Made by a program: the position numbers and the translations under genes. Under the pieces are notes generated by a model. It saw nothing but the letters and a program-made list of their open reading frames with translations. It was not told the DNA's origin and made no database searches. Shown here piece after piece: positions 43,901 through 58,451 of a DNA stretch of 64,000 nt (its first letter is position 1; the number at the start of each line of letters is the position of its first letter). The stretch is from Enoplosus armatus (Eukaryota; Chordata; Actinopteri; Centrarchiformes; Enoplosidae): contig NC_092181.1 of assembly GCF_043641665.1 (NCBI RefSeq), forward strand, positions 11,315,818 to 11,379,817, given 5' to 3'.

Positions 43901-46900
43901 ACTTCACAGTGTAGTCAAGAAGACATCTGACTTTGCATTTTGTCATAAAAACATCACATAGCATGTCAAATCCTGCCAATTTTGTAGTGGAGGAAAATAA
44001 GGAGACTTGAATATGTTGGTAAGTGGTACAAGTAGACCCTGCTGAGCCATTTTTGGCTTTCTATTAGAACACAAGCTAATGTGGATATAGAGAAACTGTA
44101 GAGTGCCACGACACATTAGTAAAATGGAATTTGATGGGTTAAAAATCGCACAAACATGCATAGATTTAAATGCTGACTGTTGGATGTCATCCAAGGGAGG
44201 AGGAAGTGTGTTTTCTTTGTGGCTTCTAATTTACTATTGCTTTAGGCCGTTTCACTAACTTATGTTTAGATGATCAGGACAGGAGGCCACCCTCTGCCGC
44301 TGGCATTAATGTAAGAGGAGATGTATAATTTAGTTTCACTTATGAGACATTTTTCACAAAAGAATATCCCTAAGCAACTCACATTTTTTACCTTAATTGC
44401 CAGTTGTGGCCACAGTAAAAGCACTAAATTGCAACAGTAGCTGGGTGTTTAGCTAGTAGTTTGGTTCTCCATTAACCTGGAAGCCATGGATGCAGACAAA
44501 AGCGAGTTCATTTTTGTCTAACACACACACAAAGAGGGAAGTCCCACGAAAGAATAAGGGTGACTGAACAGGTTTGGCTTGAGTGAAGTATCGGTGCCCA
44601 GAGGTATATACTCTGACACATTTAAAATGCACATGCATGCTCAGAGAAAAAACAGATTAACACTGTGAGGAGAATCCCGTATCAGATTTCCAACTGAATA
44701 AGAAACTGTGTAAAAACTTGCCATATAATTGTAGAGTTGAGTAAAGCTTTAATGTCCTGTCTCTCTCTGCAGCGGTCTTTATTCAATGAAGACTAAAACT
44801 AAAAATGCCCCAAAAAATTATTTTCAAATAAAGAGAATGGCGATCGATACAATACACATACAGTACATATAATACTTACACAAGTAAACACAAGAATACA
44901 GGTTAACGCCAACGTCACTGTTGGTTTTGCCACTTGTCACCAAAACCATTAGAGAAAGCAGTGAAAGACAAAAAGCTTCAGAGCTTCAGTTCCCCTGATG
45001 GTCCCATAACAAAGGTCCAGCATCTTACGTGTCTCATAGGACAGGTAACATGCTGGAAAAAAGTGAGGGGACTTATCCACAGAGCAGCAATTAAAGTCCT
45101 CCATAAAAAGCTTAGGTGCATCAGGGGATATGCTCTGTAAACACTGCATCACTTTAATGATGGCTGACGTATTGTCCACGTTTGCTTTAGGATGGATATA
45201 AACAACTGTGATGAAATAATTGCAGAAATTCTCCTGGCTCTTGATAAAAAGTGCACAGAGAAACAGTTAATAACTCAATAACTCCTGGCTGCACACTGTT
45301 TCACACCAGCAGGTCTTTACATATAAACACATGCCCCCTCCCTGTACTGTACCAGTATTATTAGGTTCCTGATCCAATCTCATATCCAATCTTATACCTT
45401 AAATACTGCACATTAGTGAGCATAATCTGTCTCGTAGTCTCTGGAGCACTCCTCCCTTCCTTCCCTTCTTCCTCACTCGAACAGTCCTGGTTCTAGTGGG
45501 GTACATTCCTTCCTTCCTTCCAGATGTATAACATGGTGCATGGTTCTCAGAAATTCTCGGCTGCACTTGAGTCTGCGAGGATGGTTGTGCTCCTGCAGGC
45601 CAAAAATGGCCGTAAAAAAAGACCAGTATCACAAAAAAAAACCTTCATGATCGTAAGATGGCAATGGATCAGACAACAGCTTGTACAAATTCCCCTTCTC
45701 CTGGCAGGGAGTATCAAACAAACAGAAACAACAAAGCAAAATAACAAATAAAGGAGACTGCTGCTACGCGTCGCCACAATTGCAGCGACCAGACTACAAC
45801 TGCTCTACATTTGTTCTACATATGCCTGCACTTGCACTCCATCTCTTTGCTGAGTAGATGTTTCAGACACAGAATTCTTTGGAGAAGGTTTTGTCAACAG
45901 TATTTGCTCGCCATCTTGTGATTACTATCACAGATGAAGAGTAAGAGCAATATTTTACCTCACAAAACACTGTGTTTAACCTGCATGTCCTGCACGATGT
46001 TTGGAGTGGTTGGACAAGTTAGAATATCGGGAAGCATATGAAATAGTGAGGTGACCAAGATCAATACAAGAAGACACCTGCACAGTGAGGCCAGTGACCT
46101 TCCTATGGTGTTCATTCATATAGCCTTCTCAGTTGGACACAGCAAAGCCTACATCTGTGGTCAGGGTGAAAGTGTCAGCATGTGCAGTCTGACCTGGTTT
46201 CATGACACTGTTTGGTTGTGGTGTTTCCTGTAGAGATGGGGATAAAATGTAATGCTCAACGGCAGTTAGCAGACTACCCCATTAGTCAAAAAAGTGAGAG
46301 GGAGGGAGTGTTTGGAAAGACCTGAAATGGAACTTTAATAGGTACTTATGTGAAGTAATTCTGTGTGATTTTATGGTTAAGAGTGAAGTGTGTACATCTA
46401 CAGTTGCACACACCATCACACACATTTTCCTTCATGAAAGGGGTATTGGGTATTGGTGACTTCACTAGGTTTGTACAGTTGCCAAACAAAGCCTTCTCAC
46501 TTGCCTCTGTCTTTTTTTTTACAGGGTTGCCAGACCCTTTTGCCAAAGTGGTGGTGGACGGCTCAGGACAATGCCACTCTACGGATACTGTGAGAAATAC
46601 GCTGGACCCAAAGTGGAATCAACATTATGATCTGTAAGTCAACAGGAGCACTGTGGAGCAGTGTGACGTGTTGTGGTATGACATTTATGCCTCATTAAGA
46701 AACAAATGTGTGTGTGTGGATATGTGTATGTGGTCACGCACCACCTGAAACAGCATACTGGATTTGCTCTCTAGTATGTCTCTGTGTGGAACTGCTTTGA
46801 CAAGAGTTTCAGGAATGTAGATTGAGTTGCCTCTTTACTGTGTGCAGAAACACCCATCTATAAAGCTTTTGAGCTGTTTTACATGTGAACAAAACATGTT

Positions 46901-49900
46901 GTGGAGTGAGATTGTAGACATTCCGTATCTCAGGCCTCACCAGGACGTATGCATATGAGATTTATTTTGGAGGGGGGAAACATAACTCGTACTGATATGA
47001 ATTCCTTCTTTCTCAAATCATAGATTCTTCCTATTTTGGGTATTAGAAGATGGGGTTTGCTAAATAGTTTTGCACTCCTGAACAAAGTCCTCTGTGAATT
47101 GGGATTTTTCTGGCTTGCTCACTATCACTGAGCCAAATGTGGCTTTAAATAGGCCAACACACATTTCTAGTGCTACTTTATTTTAGTTATCTCTTTTAGG
47201 GTAAGCCACGTATCAACCTTTGTGAATCTTCTTCTTCCAACCTGAATTTTTTCTCTCCTTTCACTTTCTGTCAGTCTCAGAAATGTAAATGCAAATCACT
47301 GGTATTTCAAACTAAATCCATGAATAATACAATGGTCAAAGAAACCAAAAGGGATGCAGGAGGGAAAAGCTTCTCATATTTGCTTTTCACATTGCTGAGA
47401 AAAGTTACAACATGTGGTCATTTTGTTGTCCATTGGCCTCAAGCTATGGCCTACAAAAAGACAAGAACAGAATGACCATTGCACTCCACAAGTGCACCTA
47501 TGAAACTATGTACTTGACTCGGTGGCAGGAGGAGTGTTTTCACTGGGGCTGTGTGCTGTGAATGTTCCCTGAACTGAGGTCTGTGTCGACAGGCCGTTAC
47601 AAGGAGTGATCACCCCAAAGGACCCACTGGCGACCAAGTTTATGTAGTGGTGAGAGATGGAGGGAAACAGTAGTAGTAGTAGAAGAAGGAGTAAGCGGAA
47701 ATGGAAGCCTGATAGAAAGAGTTGGACATTTGCATTAGTGAGAAAGAGAGCCGTGAAGGGAACGGTAGGTGGAAGGGGTGCACTCATGAATTACAAAAGA
47801 AAAGATGATGAATAGTTATATGGTGAAAACATCTTACCTTCCTGGGCATACTTTCATTTTCAAGCACACACCTGTTTTGTAATGCCTCTTGTGCCCTGTC
47901 AACATCAACCCCAGATCCTCTCCTCCTTTTACATAATTCTCTACCTCCTCCTCAATCCCCGCCCTCACGGAGGAGTGTGTTTCCCGCCAGCGACCCCTGG
48001 CCTCTTCCTCTGGTTCAGGAAATGGCTAACATGCCACAGAAAGCAGATGGGAGTGTGGGCTTGGCAGATTGCCATCTCGCCACACCCCCATCTCCAGCCT
48101 CCAGCTTTAGGAGGTGGGGTCTTTTCTCCACATGACACTGATACTGATATATCATTATGTCCATGTACCATACGTACCCTACAAAAATTATATAGTTTTA
48201 ACTACAGTTGATGCTCTATAATTTATATTGGTATCCTGTGCAAAAATATGTATAAGGACATATAGACCCAGACAACTTTTTGAAAACATTTTGTAAATGT
48301 CGAAAGTTCATGAACTCACAGTTGTATGTAGGTCTGGTTTTGGCAAGTTGCCTCCTCATGCTTGGCCTCCAATTTCCAGCCCTTTTAGTACAACTCTTCA
48401 CATTGCTTTGGTTAGAGGGTCAGATTCACTCTCTGCTCCCTCTGCCTTCGCTCCATATTAAATACTGTACATGTTGTGCTGTGCATACCATGTCCCCCTC
48501 ATGAGAGCCTGTGTTACCTTACCAGTCTCCACACATACTGCCTGAGCAAGATTTGGTTTGTCCACAGTAATAAAATGTTGAACATACCAGTGGCACTAGC
48601 ACTGCTACAGTCAGTTTTTACTCTCCCTATGTCCATCTATATTAAAAATGCATTGGAAGTAGTTGACAAATTGACTCTCATCACAACCTACCTATCAGAA
48701 GCCTTGGAGGTCTGTATGGCACACATACCCACCTACAGTATAATCAAAAAGTGAGTAACTCCAGACATTGATGGGTAGTGGTTTAACCTGGGGAAGATTT
48801 CTCTCTGCTTCATCCCTGTCTCCAGTGAGTTGGCGCAGTAAAAACATGGGTTGACACTGCTAACAGAAAGCAAATTGTTTCTCTATGCCTGGAGAAGGCA
48901 TGGTTTTGGTTGTATATTCAATAAGTGTTGTGTCTTTCTCAGTCTTTGACTGGCACAATTCAACCACCTTCAAAAAGCACCAACTCATTATGCTTTGCAA
49001 GTGAGATAATTGTTTAAATATTCACAATTTTCCTTTATGAGAAGCAGGAAATGTCTGTGGAAGCTCATGTCCAAAAGTGGATGAAGAGAAGTGAAATGGG
49101 GTGCTTAGTTTAATGTAATAGCAAAGATCTGTTTTGAGGGAATCGAGGAAGAATGCTTTGGCATCAACTCAATTTACATAAATCAGAGATCAAGGTACGT
49201 GATATGGATGCGTCAGAGCTGTAGAATCTGCACTCTGATTTTATTTTTGTCTTTATAGATGTTAACAACTGAAGGCTGTCCAACATTAATATGAAATATC
49301 TCCAATCTGGAAAGAAATATTATTTTTGATTTCCCAATGTAATGTAGGTTCCCTGGCAAGAAAAAGTTTGGGAAGTCGTGCATGTCTGGATTTTGTATGT
49401 CCTGGAAAGCTAACCTGGATTTGACCCAAGAAGTTTTTTCCCTCTGCTGCTCTTGTCTGTAGGATAAGGAATGCTAATCCTTATTTTTGTTGTGGCCGTA
49501 ACCACTTAATGAAGTGTGTGTGATGTTGTTTCTAACTGTGTTGTCTCTGTGCTTGACCACTAGCATTTAGTAGCTCATCATATTTTCTGTTTCATGTTCT
49601 TGTTTACGAAGAAGGTTTAAGTGGTTTCTTATGGAATTGAATAATGGAGTGAATAGAAAAATGAAAATGCCAAGAACATTAGGAGAACCCTGCACATACT
49701 GTTTTGTTTGAAGCCTGAGCAGCATTCACAAGAGGAATCTCCTAATAAAATGATGAATCTAACAATGAATTATTATCACATTATTAATTAAGAATTAATT
49801 TCTAATTGATGTTGTCTATATTATAACATTATCTTGGCATAATATTTTTGTTGTCATCTAGTAGGTATTATGTAATCACTTGCAAAATTGTCCTAGAAAA

Positions 49901-51357
49901 CCAAGCCTAGACATGTTTTGAAATATTTAAGGATAACATGTAAGGATAGAGATGCAAATAATGCTAATGAACACTTTTCTTCAAGGTAACAAAGCCAATA
50001 AGTGATGTTGACCAGTTTCAGATGGTCACAAAGTGAGAACTGGTCTATGCAGCTCTGGATTCGTGCGTTCGACAGCAGTCCTCTTCAGAAACGTGGTCCA
50101 GTGTTTCCTTTTGTCTGGGCAAAGCAAATTAATTTAATTTCCACACCAAGTTATACTGTGGCCTTGAGAGTTTGTATTTTTGCCAACATCCGTCTGTAGA
50201 GGACAGTGAGTCACAGTCAGTTCAGTCTGTAGTTATATTGTGTCGTCTTCTATCAGCATTGGAGTCCAGTTATTAATCAGTGCTGACAGTTGCAGCAGTT
50301 CAGCCCACCCCCATCTGTATACATTTGCTGTTGATAGCAGTGTTGTAATAGTTACCTCAGTAGCTGCAATGTTATGTTAGAGGACAAGATTCCCTAACAC
50401 TGTTTTTAGCACAGTTATTGTGAGTGAGGCAATAACATATTTTTTTCTACCTGTTATCTTATTGTCAGACACTCTGTCATTGTCTGCTATTTCAGTTCTC
50501 TTTTTTGTGCTCCTAGATGTGTTGTGCTTTGTACAACACACCTGTTAATCTCACAGTCATACTGTGTGAAGGGAAGAGCATGAGATTAAATTTAGAACAC
50601 TATAATGTCCTCAGAGAGACAATATGAGTTGCACCACAGCACACAAAACGCAGGGAGCCAGATTGAAGCATAACAGTACAATGCTTAGCACATCTGTTCT
50701 AAGAATCAAGGATGAGCTTGGTCAAAATTTGTCTCATCAAATTATTATTTCTCATTGCATCTTTGAGTAAAAACGTTGTCGTAACTATTGAAATATTCTG
50801 AATAACCACCACTGTCATATTGTGGTGTGATGGAAGCCTTTTACAAGATAGATGGTTTGGATCAGAGTACCTACAGTGGTTTCTATCTGTCTGTAAGTAT
50901 CCACTTATTGGCACATAAGTTTTTAATTAACTCACCTTTATTGGAGAAGAAAATTGAAACTTTAATTGCAACAAACAGCGTGTTCTTTCATCCATTTGTC
51001 ATCTAATAGTGTTAAATGGCTAGAATTAGATCATAATCAACATGTGCAGTAAAGCACAGGCCTAAACACAAAAGCATCTGCTGAGAGAGAAAGAGTGAAA
51101 GTGCCAAGATGCTCTGCTACTGCATCCTGATCAGTCTGTCTGATAGTAGCGAGAGACTGAATCACTGGACACTAAAAAAAGAAGTGCAACCCACACACGT
51201 TGTAGTTTGATTTCAGTGCAACAGAAACATCTGTGATTTGGCGTACATACCAAACCTATATGTTTTCATGTGTTTAGTAGGGAAACCCCACTCCTCACAA
51301 GTGCATACAAAGCATAATATAGAGCTTGGTATCAGTGCTGGCAGCAAGGCTGTAATT

Positions 51358-51430
<73 letters not shown>

Positions 51431-53811
51431 TGTGCATTTGAATGTTGAACTCTGTGTTTACTGCGGGAGCTGTCTGGGTCTCAGACAGTGGTGGAGCACA
51501 TCACGGGGACTTCCTCTGTTCTTTAACCACGACTAGACTAGCCTCAGCTACGCTAAATCTGCACAAACACGCAAGCACATACACACAAGTTACTTTAAAA
51601 TCAGCTAATAGGCCTCATTACACAGTCTGAAAGTCTACACCGCAAACACGGTGTACATTGTTCTCATGCTGTCAGGGAGAAGCAGCTGGAAGAAATGTGA
51701 AATAGAAGTTTTTGGCTGTGTTTTTAGTCAGTGTATTTGTTAATGTTTTGGAAAATGTGTTGCCTGTAAGCGTGTCGTAGCTTATGATTAAATTTAATTA
51801 TTAATTAAATTAACAATCTTTCATACCCTGTGTGTTGATGAAAACCTACTCTGCGGGGGAGCTCAAAGTTCAAAGAACAATGTGCACACAAGCATACACC
51901 ATGTCTCATTGGACCTTTTGAAATTTTATACACATTGTCAGGATTACAAACTACTCCTCTTTAATGCCTTATTAACCTGTTTTCCGTTGCTCCCTCTCTT
52001 CCCCTGTCAGATACATTGGAAAGGCAGACTCAATCACCATCAGTGTATGGAACCACAAGAAAATCCACAAAAAGCAGGGTGCAGGATTCCTGGGCTGTGT
52101 CCGCCTCCTGTCCAACGCCATCAACAGACTCAAAGACACTGGCTGTAAGTACCTGTTTGTGTTTGTGTTTGTGTGTGTCAATCCTCTGTGTCCTTGAACA
52201 CTCAGGTCACTGATGTCTGGTCTCTTCATGCTCCCTCTGCATGCTCACTGTGGTCTTTACCCTAAGGTGCCAGTCTTGGTTGTTAGTGAAAGGTGATGGG
52301 GAGGCTCTGGGAAATACAGAATGAATAAATGAATAACTACACAGCAGCTGGGTGAGCCATGTTAACCTCTCTTCACACATGTATGCACACACATCCTACA
52401 CTCGGCACTCTTAGTCTGACAGATAAATGTCTAGACCAGACCTAGTGTCTCCAACAACAACACAAACTTCATATCAGGGGAACCTTGCTTGTGCTTCTGT
52501 TTTATCTGGCTGCAGCAGTTTGATAGCAAGCTAGCCTGCTGCTACATTTTGTAGCTCTTTCAACAGTGCCGCTGTCCCATCCACAGCTCGCAGCCTGCTG
52601 CTGCTTCAGTGCCAGCTATTCATTGCCATAAGATTTATAGGCACAATACACCAGCAACTCCTCTAGGCCACACATATCAGAAATATTGCTTGCTGCAGAC
52701 ATCTGGCACCTGGGACTAAATCAATAGCCACAATTCATTTTACAGCAATGTGACGTTCTGTCAGGGAAACAAATTGCTTTTATTCTTAGAAGCATAGTCC
52801 TGCTGATATATTTATTGTCACTGTTTGGCACAAGATGCAAAAAAAGAGGAAGAAGGATGCTGTTTTGGGATACTTGAGTGATAATCCTCGGTAGAACACA
52901 GAGTTGATCTCAGGCTTACGTGGGTAACCTACAAAGGAACAGCTATGATTTTTGCACAGACACACATTCTCAAATGGTTAGTTTCTTTATTTCATGGCTT
53001 CAGACTTATTTTCTCTGTGCAGTCCACATGGCCACATGCTAGTTAGCCCTGTCTGCATTGTTGGCAGTATCAGTCAGTTGATACTGACACACATAACTGT
53101 AGTAAATACGGTGAAATTAACATTCCTTCCGCTCATTCTCCTCCTTTCCTTCAATACATCTTCCTGACCTGTCTTCAACACACCACACTGAGTCACATTT
53201 TCCTTATCTCCATTCATCCATTCCAGTCACACCCCACAGCTACTTAAGGGAGTTATCTGTCCGAATATTATTGACATTTGTTGGATGCTTTTTTTATCCA
53301 AACTGTATAGTTGGATACTTCCATGAATAGAGGTAGTTGTAGTTTTGTTGGCCCTGATGTAACAGCCTCTTACGCCAAACTCCAAACTGTCAAGTTAAAT
53401 GCTTATGCTTTAATGCATGCTGTAATGTAAAGACTCCTAAATGGCATTCTTGGCTCATAAAGTTCACCCCCTAATCCACCAAAAACCACAACAGCCTCAG
53501 TGTTGCCACAAAAGGGACCTTGATGGCCATGGAAGCCTGGTGCCATACTTTTAGCCCACTGATTGCCAAAGGACGTGCCCTTAGATTTACCCACAACATC
53601 CAGAAACAGACTGTATAGGCTCCAGTTAGGCTCCACACCAGCCACTTACTGTGCAGCCAACATGGCAGAAATTATACTTGATCGCAGCCACAGGAAGTGG
53701 ACAGGGAGACATGATCATGATCTATGACAAGACACCAGTGCTCACATTATCCCTTTGTCCTTGTCCTGTGTGCTGGACAGTGCCCAGTCTGTGGTCTGAC
53801 CAAGATGCGTT

Positions 53812-53863
<52 letters not shown>

Positions 53864-53997
53864 AACGTCAAAACACAAGCACACACACAGACTTTACTGG
53901 AATTGCCTTGGTTCCTAGAAGTCATATTCATATACATAGCTCACTTTGTCATCCAAGGCAAACACAAACTCACACAAAACAGTTTCACTCCTGCACC

Positions 53998-54055
<58 letters not shown>

Positions 54056-54612
54056 TGCAAACCAAAAGGGCATCCGGCAAGATTGTCTAGTTTACTAGAA
54101 GTCTGTCTGGCTCTGCACTGAGCTCCACTTCCTGTAGCATCGCAGACACAAACCTCTAAGTCCTCTGTCCCACTTATGAACTCTCAAACTCACTAACTCA
54201 CACACCACCAGTTTTTCAAAAGGACTTGACTGAATACACACACCCGCTTTGAACCCTGTTGTTTATTTGTGTGTAGTGTTTATAGTGTTGATGTAATGGC
54301 TAATTATATTTACTGATTGTGATGCAGCTGATACCACAGGTTTTACATATGCATACAGACATATACACACACATGCAGAGACAGATGTAAGCTAAATTAA
54401 CCGACACATTAACACACATTTATGTAGTTTGTTCATTGTAACACACAGTTTTCTGAGCTCTGAGGAATTGAATGGTGCGGTGAGGGCTTGTGGTTAAAGG
54501 TCTGTAAATGTTCTGTCTCTCTGTTTCCCTCTTCTCTGCTTAATATTCCAGCCATGTAAGGCTTAGACCATCCCTGTTTAGTCTAGACACGTATCCGGAA
54601 CAGATGCGCACA

Positions 54613-54648
<36 letters not shown>

Positions 54649-54654
54649 CGCACA

Positions 54655-54708
<54 letters not shown>

Positions 54709-54716
54709 CACTCTCA

Positions 54717-54757
<41 letters not shown>

Positions 54758-57478
54758 TCCCTCTCCTGGAAACAAGCTATAGGGTTGTTTAGATCTGCTT
54801 AGTCTTTACATGCAAATACACATCGTTTTATGTGCAGGCGACATCGTACAGGCTAACCAAAGACTTGACAAATCCAGTCTGACTTTGGTTTTAGTGGATA
54901 ACTGGGGCATCTTTTTATCTTCCTTTCTCTCACTCACTCACGCCTTTTCTGCATATTGCCCTTCCTTGTCCTCTCACACATCTTATGTCTGAATATGTTT
55001 CAGTTTTTTATATTTAAGTAAGCCAGTACCCTGCAGACACACACACGCACACACACAGGTTGCATTGTTAATGGGTACCAATTGATATCACTCTGGTCAT
55101 GCACATGTTTTCCTGTGTGATTGGTGTGTGTGTGGGGGGGGAGAGGCTGCTGAATGTATCTGTGTCTGGACGTTGTTCAGAGTCTTCCTGGGTTGTGTTT
55201 CTGTGCTCTCTGTCTGGCAGTGCTATCCTTTGAATGACAAAACACATTTTGCATCCAGAATTTGTGATATTTTGTGTCTCCACGTTTTAATTATTTCACA
55301 CACAATCGGTGAAGCTGCAGAGTTGACTGTTGTATTTTTAACATTTTAAAGGCACACTTGTATACGGACTTAATTTATTATATCAGAGTTTTAACTTTCT
55401 ACTTCACTATGTCCTGTTTGACTCATGCATAGGAAAAAATAATTGAGGCCCTGTGTGTTTGTGGATTGTATAAATTTAAAGAACATTGTGAATTAATTTG
55501 TATGTATTTCCAAAAACAAAATTGATCTCTGCTTGACAATATTGCTATCTTTAACAAAATAATGGTTCCAAAGGCTTTTCATCACTGGTCATCTTTATCC
55601 CCGGTGGGTTACCTTGAACAAGGTGCTATTTACGTGGCTATGGTCGCAATAACTTTCCAGGGTTACATCCAGTTACATTACAAGGTAACATCCACTGTGC
55701 ATGGATCTATTTCTCAATCCGGCCTTTCTAGATAGTGTTTCATCGTCTCAACACGCCCACACCAACGCAGCCCTCTGCAGTTATGTTTTCAGTCGGAACG
55801 CCCAGTTACTGAAATACAACAAGTTTCCCATCAGCTTAGTACCTGGATGTGTTGATGGTTGTGAACGGGGGCAGATGCTGAATCAATGGTTATGTGTCTT
55901 GTTTGGTTTTTCCCTGCAGATCAGAGACTGGACCTGAATAAGCTGGGCCCCAATGACAATGATACTGTGAGAGGACAAATAGTCGGTAAGAAACACAAAT
56001 GCATACACGCACAATTTCAGTTCCATACAAAACAGAAATTCAGCCTCAAATAACTAACATTAATCATTCTCATACTAAACAATATTTGAAATTATGATTG
56101 ACATTTGAGCCAAGTCCTGGTAGAGACAACTCTGGATGTTTCATTGCATTGCATTATTTAAACACTAGAAAGCACAAATAGACCCAGACTGCATCCTCTG
56201 TCTCAATACTCTGACTCAGTTCATTACCTAACCACTGAACCACAGAGTGGAATTTTTGTTTTTATTCTCTGGCTTTGGAATATATTTAATATCTGTTACC
56301 AACAAAGTCTTTAATTTTCATGTTTTTGCTTTCCTTTGCATTAATGTCAGAGGAGAGAAGGAAATGGGAAGAACATGAAAAAGACAAAAAAAGTATAAAA
56401 AGCATTAGTGGAACAGGAACCCACATACAATAGGGACTTAATACAAAATGATGAATGTACTAAATATCAGTCATTATTTGAGCCGCACTGTATTGGGAGG
56501 AAAATGTTATTGATCCACCGTCTTCCTTATCTTTGTTAACTCTGTAGTAAGTCTTCAGTCCAGAGATCGCATTGGGACAGGAGGGCCGGTGGTGGACTGC
56601 AGTCGCCTGTTCGACAATGACTTACCCGATGGGTCAGTATTATCACAGGTTTTCTTAAAGAAATGAGCTGCCGTATTAGTCTGCATAGTACTTTGCTTTT
56701 GCTTGAAGTCTTTTTTTCTGGAGCTATTTTCATTTGATTCTGTCACAGACAAATTATATCAGTGAAGTAATCCATAGTTTGGAGGTGTGTATTGTATATT
56801 TGAAAAGTAAGGTATATTTAATAATTGTTAACAGTAGTTGTGAATATTTCTATCCTACCTTTGAGACTTTTGTCTGGTTTGTAAGGAGAGAATATCAACT
56901 TTTTCATTAACTCTTTTCCTGTGCATTGCTTGATGTGTTTTAAATGTGTTAAGGTTCAGTAGTATGACCATTGGCGATTCTCTTTTTTCAGGTTATTTAT
57001 AAAATAAAGGACACATTATTGACAGCACTGTTAGATGAGCATGTTTTTAGAGGTGTCAAAACTAGACAAAAGTGATTGTTTTTTTGTTTTGTTTTTCATT
57101 TCTGATTTCTTTATTTCAAGTATGATGCTTTTTTTCCTCACCCGTTTGTCTTAATCTGTCATGAAACAGCTGGGAAGAGAGGAGGACAGCTTCTGGAAGG
57201 ATACAGTACCTGAACCACATCACACGTACCACGCAATGGGAGAGACCTACCAGGTACATCTGCACACATAGAGCACAAATCCTCAAATATGACTAAAGAT
57301 AAATAATGATATAATATAATATTAAAAGTGGGCCGTGTTAAAATGGGAGCTTTTCCATGGCCCAAATCATATCATCCTTAATCCTTCTACTACCTTATGT
57401 ACAGCAGTCATGCCAATATAATGCACAACAAACATGACCTTTTACAAAAAAGCAGCCCTCCCACCGTACTGCAACACA

Positions 57479-57535
<57 letters not shown>

Positions 57536-58412
57536 AGTCTAAACCCTCAAACAGCCCTTTGAAGGTTTGTCCCAAAGTGAGGACCGGCCAAAATGTCCTC
57601 ACTTTCTAAAAATGCTCTCACTCCAGAGCTCAAATTGGTTCTCACAAAGATAGCTGTACACACACACACACACACACACCTAAATAAACGAGCCAGCCAG
57701 TCGGGCAGCCAGGTTTTACTTGGCCCCTGTTCCTGCAGGAACAACTGTCGCCTTCCTACTTGGCCGCTATCAGTGGAGCCATTAGGAAAGTAAGCAAACA
57801 AATAGCACCAACTCCCCCACCCCCACCACCTCACCCAGTCTTACTACACATCTCTAATGGCCCCTAGGCAGCATATCAGAACGAGGTAGGACGGATAGGA
57901 AGTCATGAAGAAAAGGTTAAGTGGTAGGGCATTGAGGGAGGCGGAAATGGTTGAGTTGAAGAGGAAGATGAGCAGGAGGTGGAGGAGGAAGAAATGACAG
58001 AGGATAAGAAGAGGAAGAAAAACAGTTAAAAGAAGAAATGGAGAAAGAGGAATAAGGTATTTTTCTTGATTATGCGGCTGCAGGAGCAGCAAATACCTAC
58101 CTAATAAATCATTTTTACCTTATTTAAAATTTCATACAATTATATATAGTATTTTATTTGGTATTAACTGACCAAGTACAAAAAGGGGATAGTGTTGCTG
58201 TAAAATACTTCACAAAAAGAATGGTTTAACAAAGGAGGAAGGACCAGGGAAAGTGGAGGGAGAGGTGGGACATGAGGGAGGGGGAGAAAAAGGAAATGGG
58301 AGGAAGGAGGAGGTGGGTTGTGAGTTGACAGACAAGGGTCCAAGGTTTTAGATAGCCAAGGCGTCAGTAACTCTGGACAGCCAGACAGTGGTCAGACATG
58401 CTACGCACACAT

Positions 58413-58451
<39 letters not shown>

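Larger units (their letters stand above)
52145..55919 (+). other. smurf2 intron 4
   Basis: No exon seen. It is dominated by CA-repeat clusters at 53814, 54005 and 54606. A short G run occurs at 55133-55141. The rest is AT-rich. Confidence 0.55.

Noticed and set aside
53651..54121. 156-codon frame rich in Thr-His repeats, and similar frames at other CA tracts
   Set aside because: CA/TG tracts lack stop codons in all frames, so these are microsatellite artefacts.
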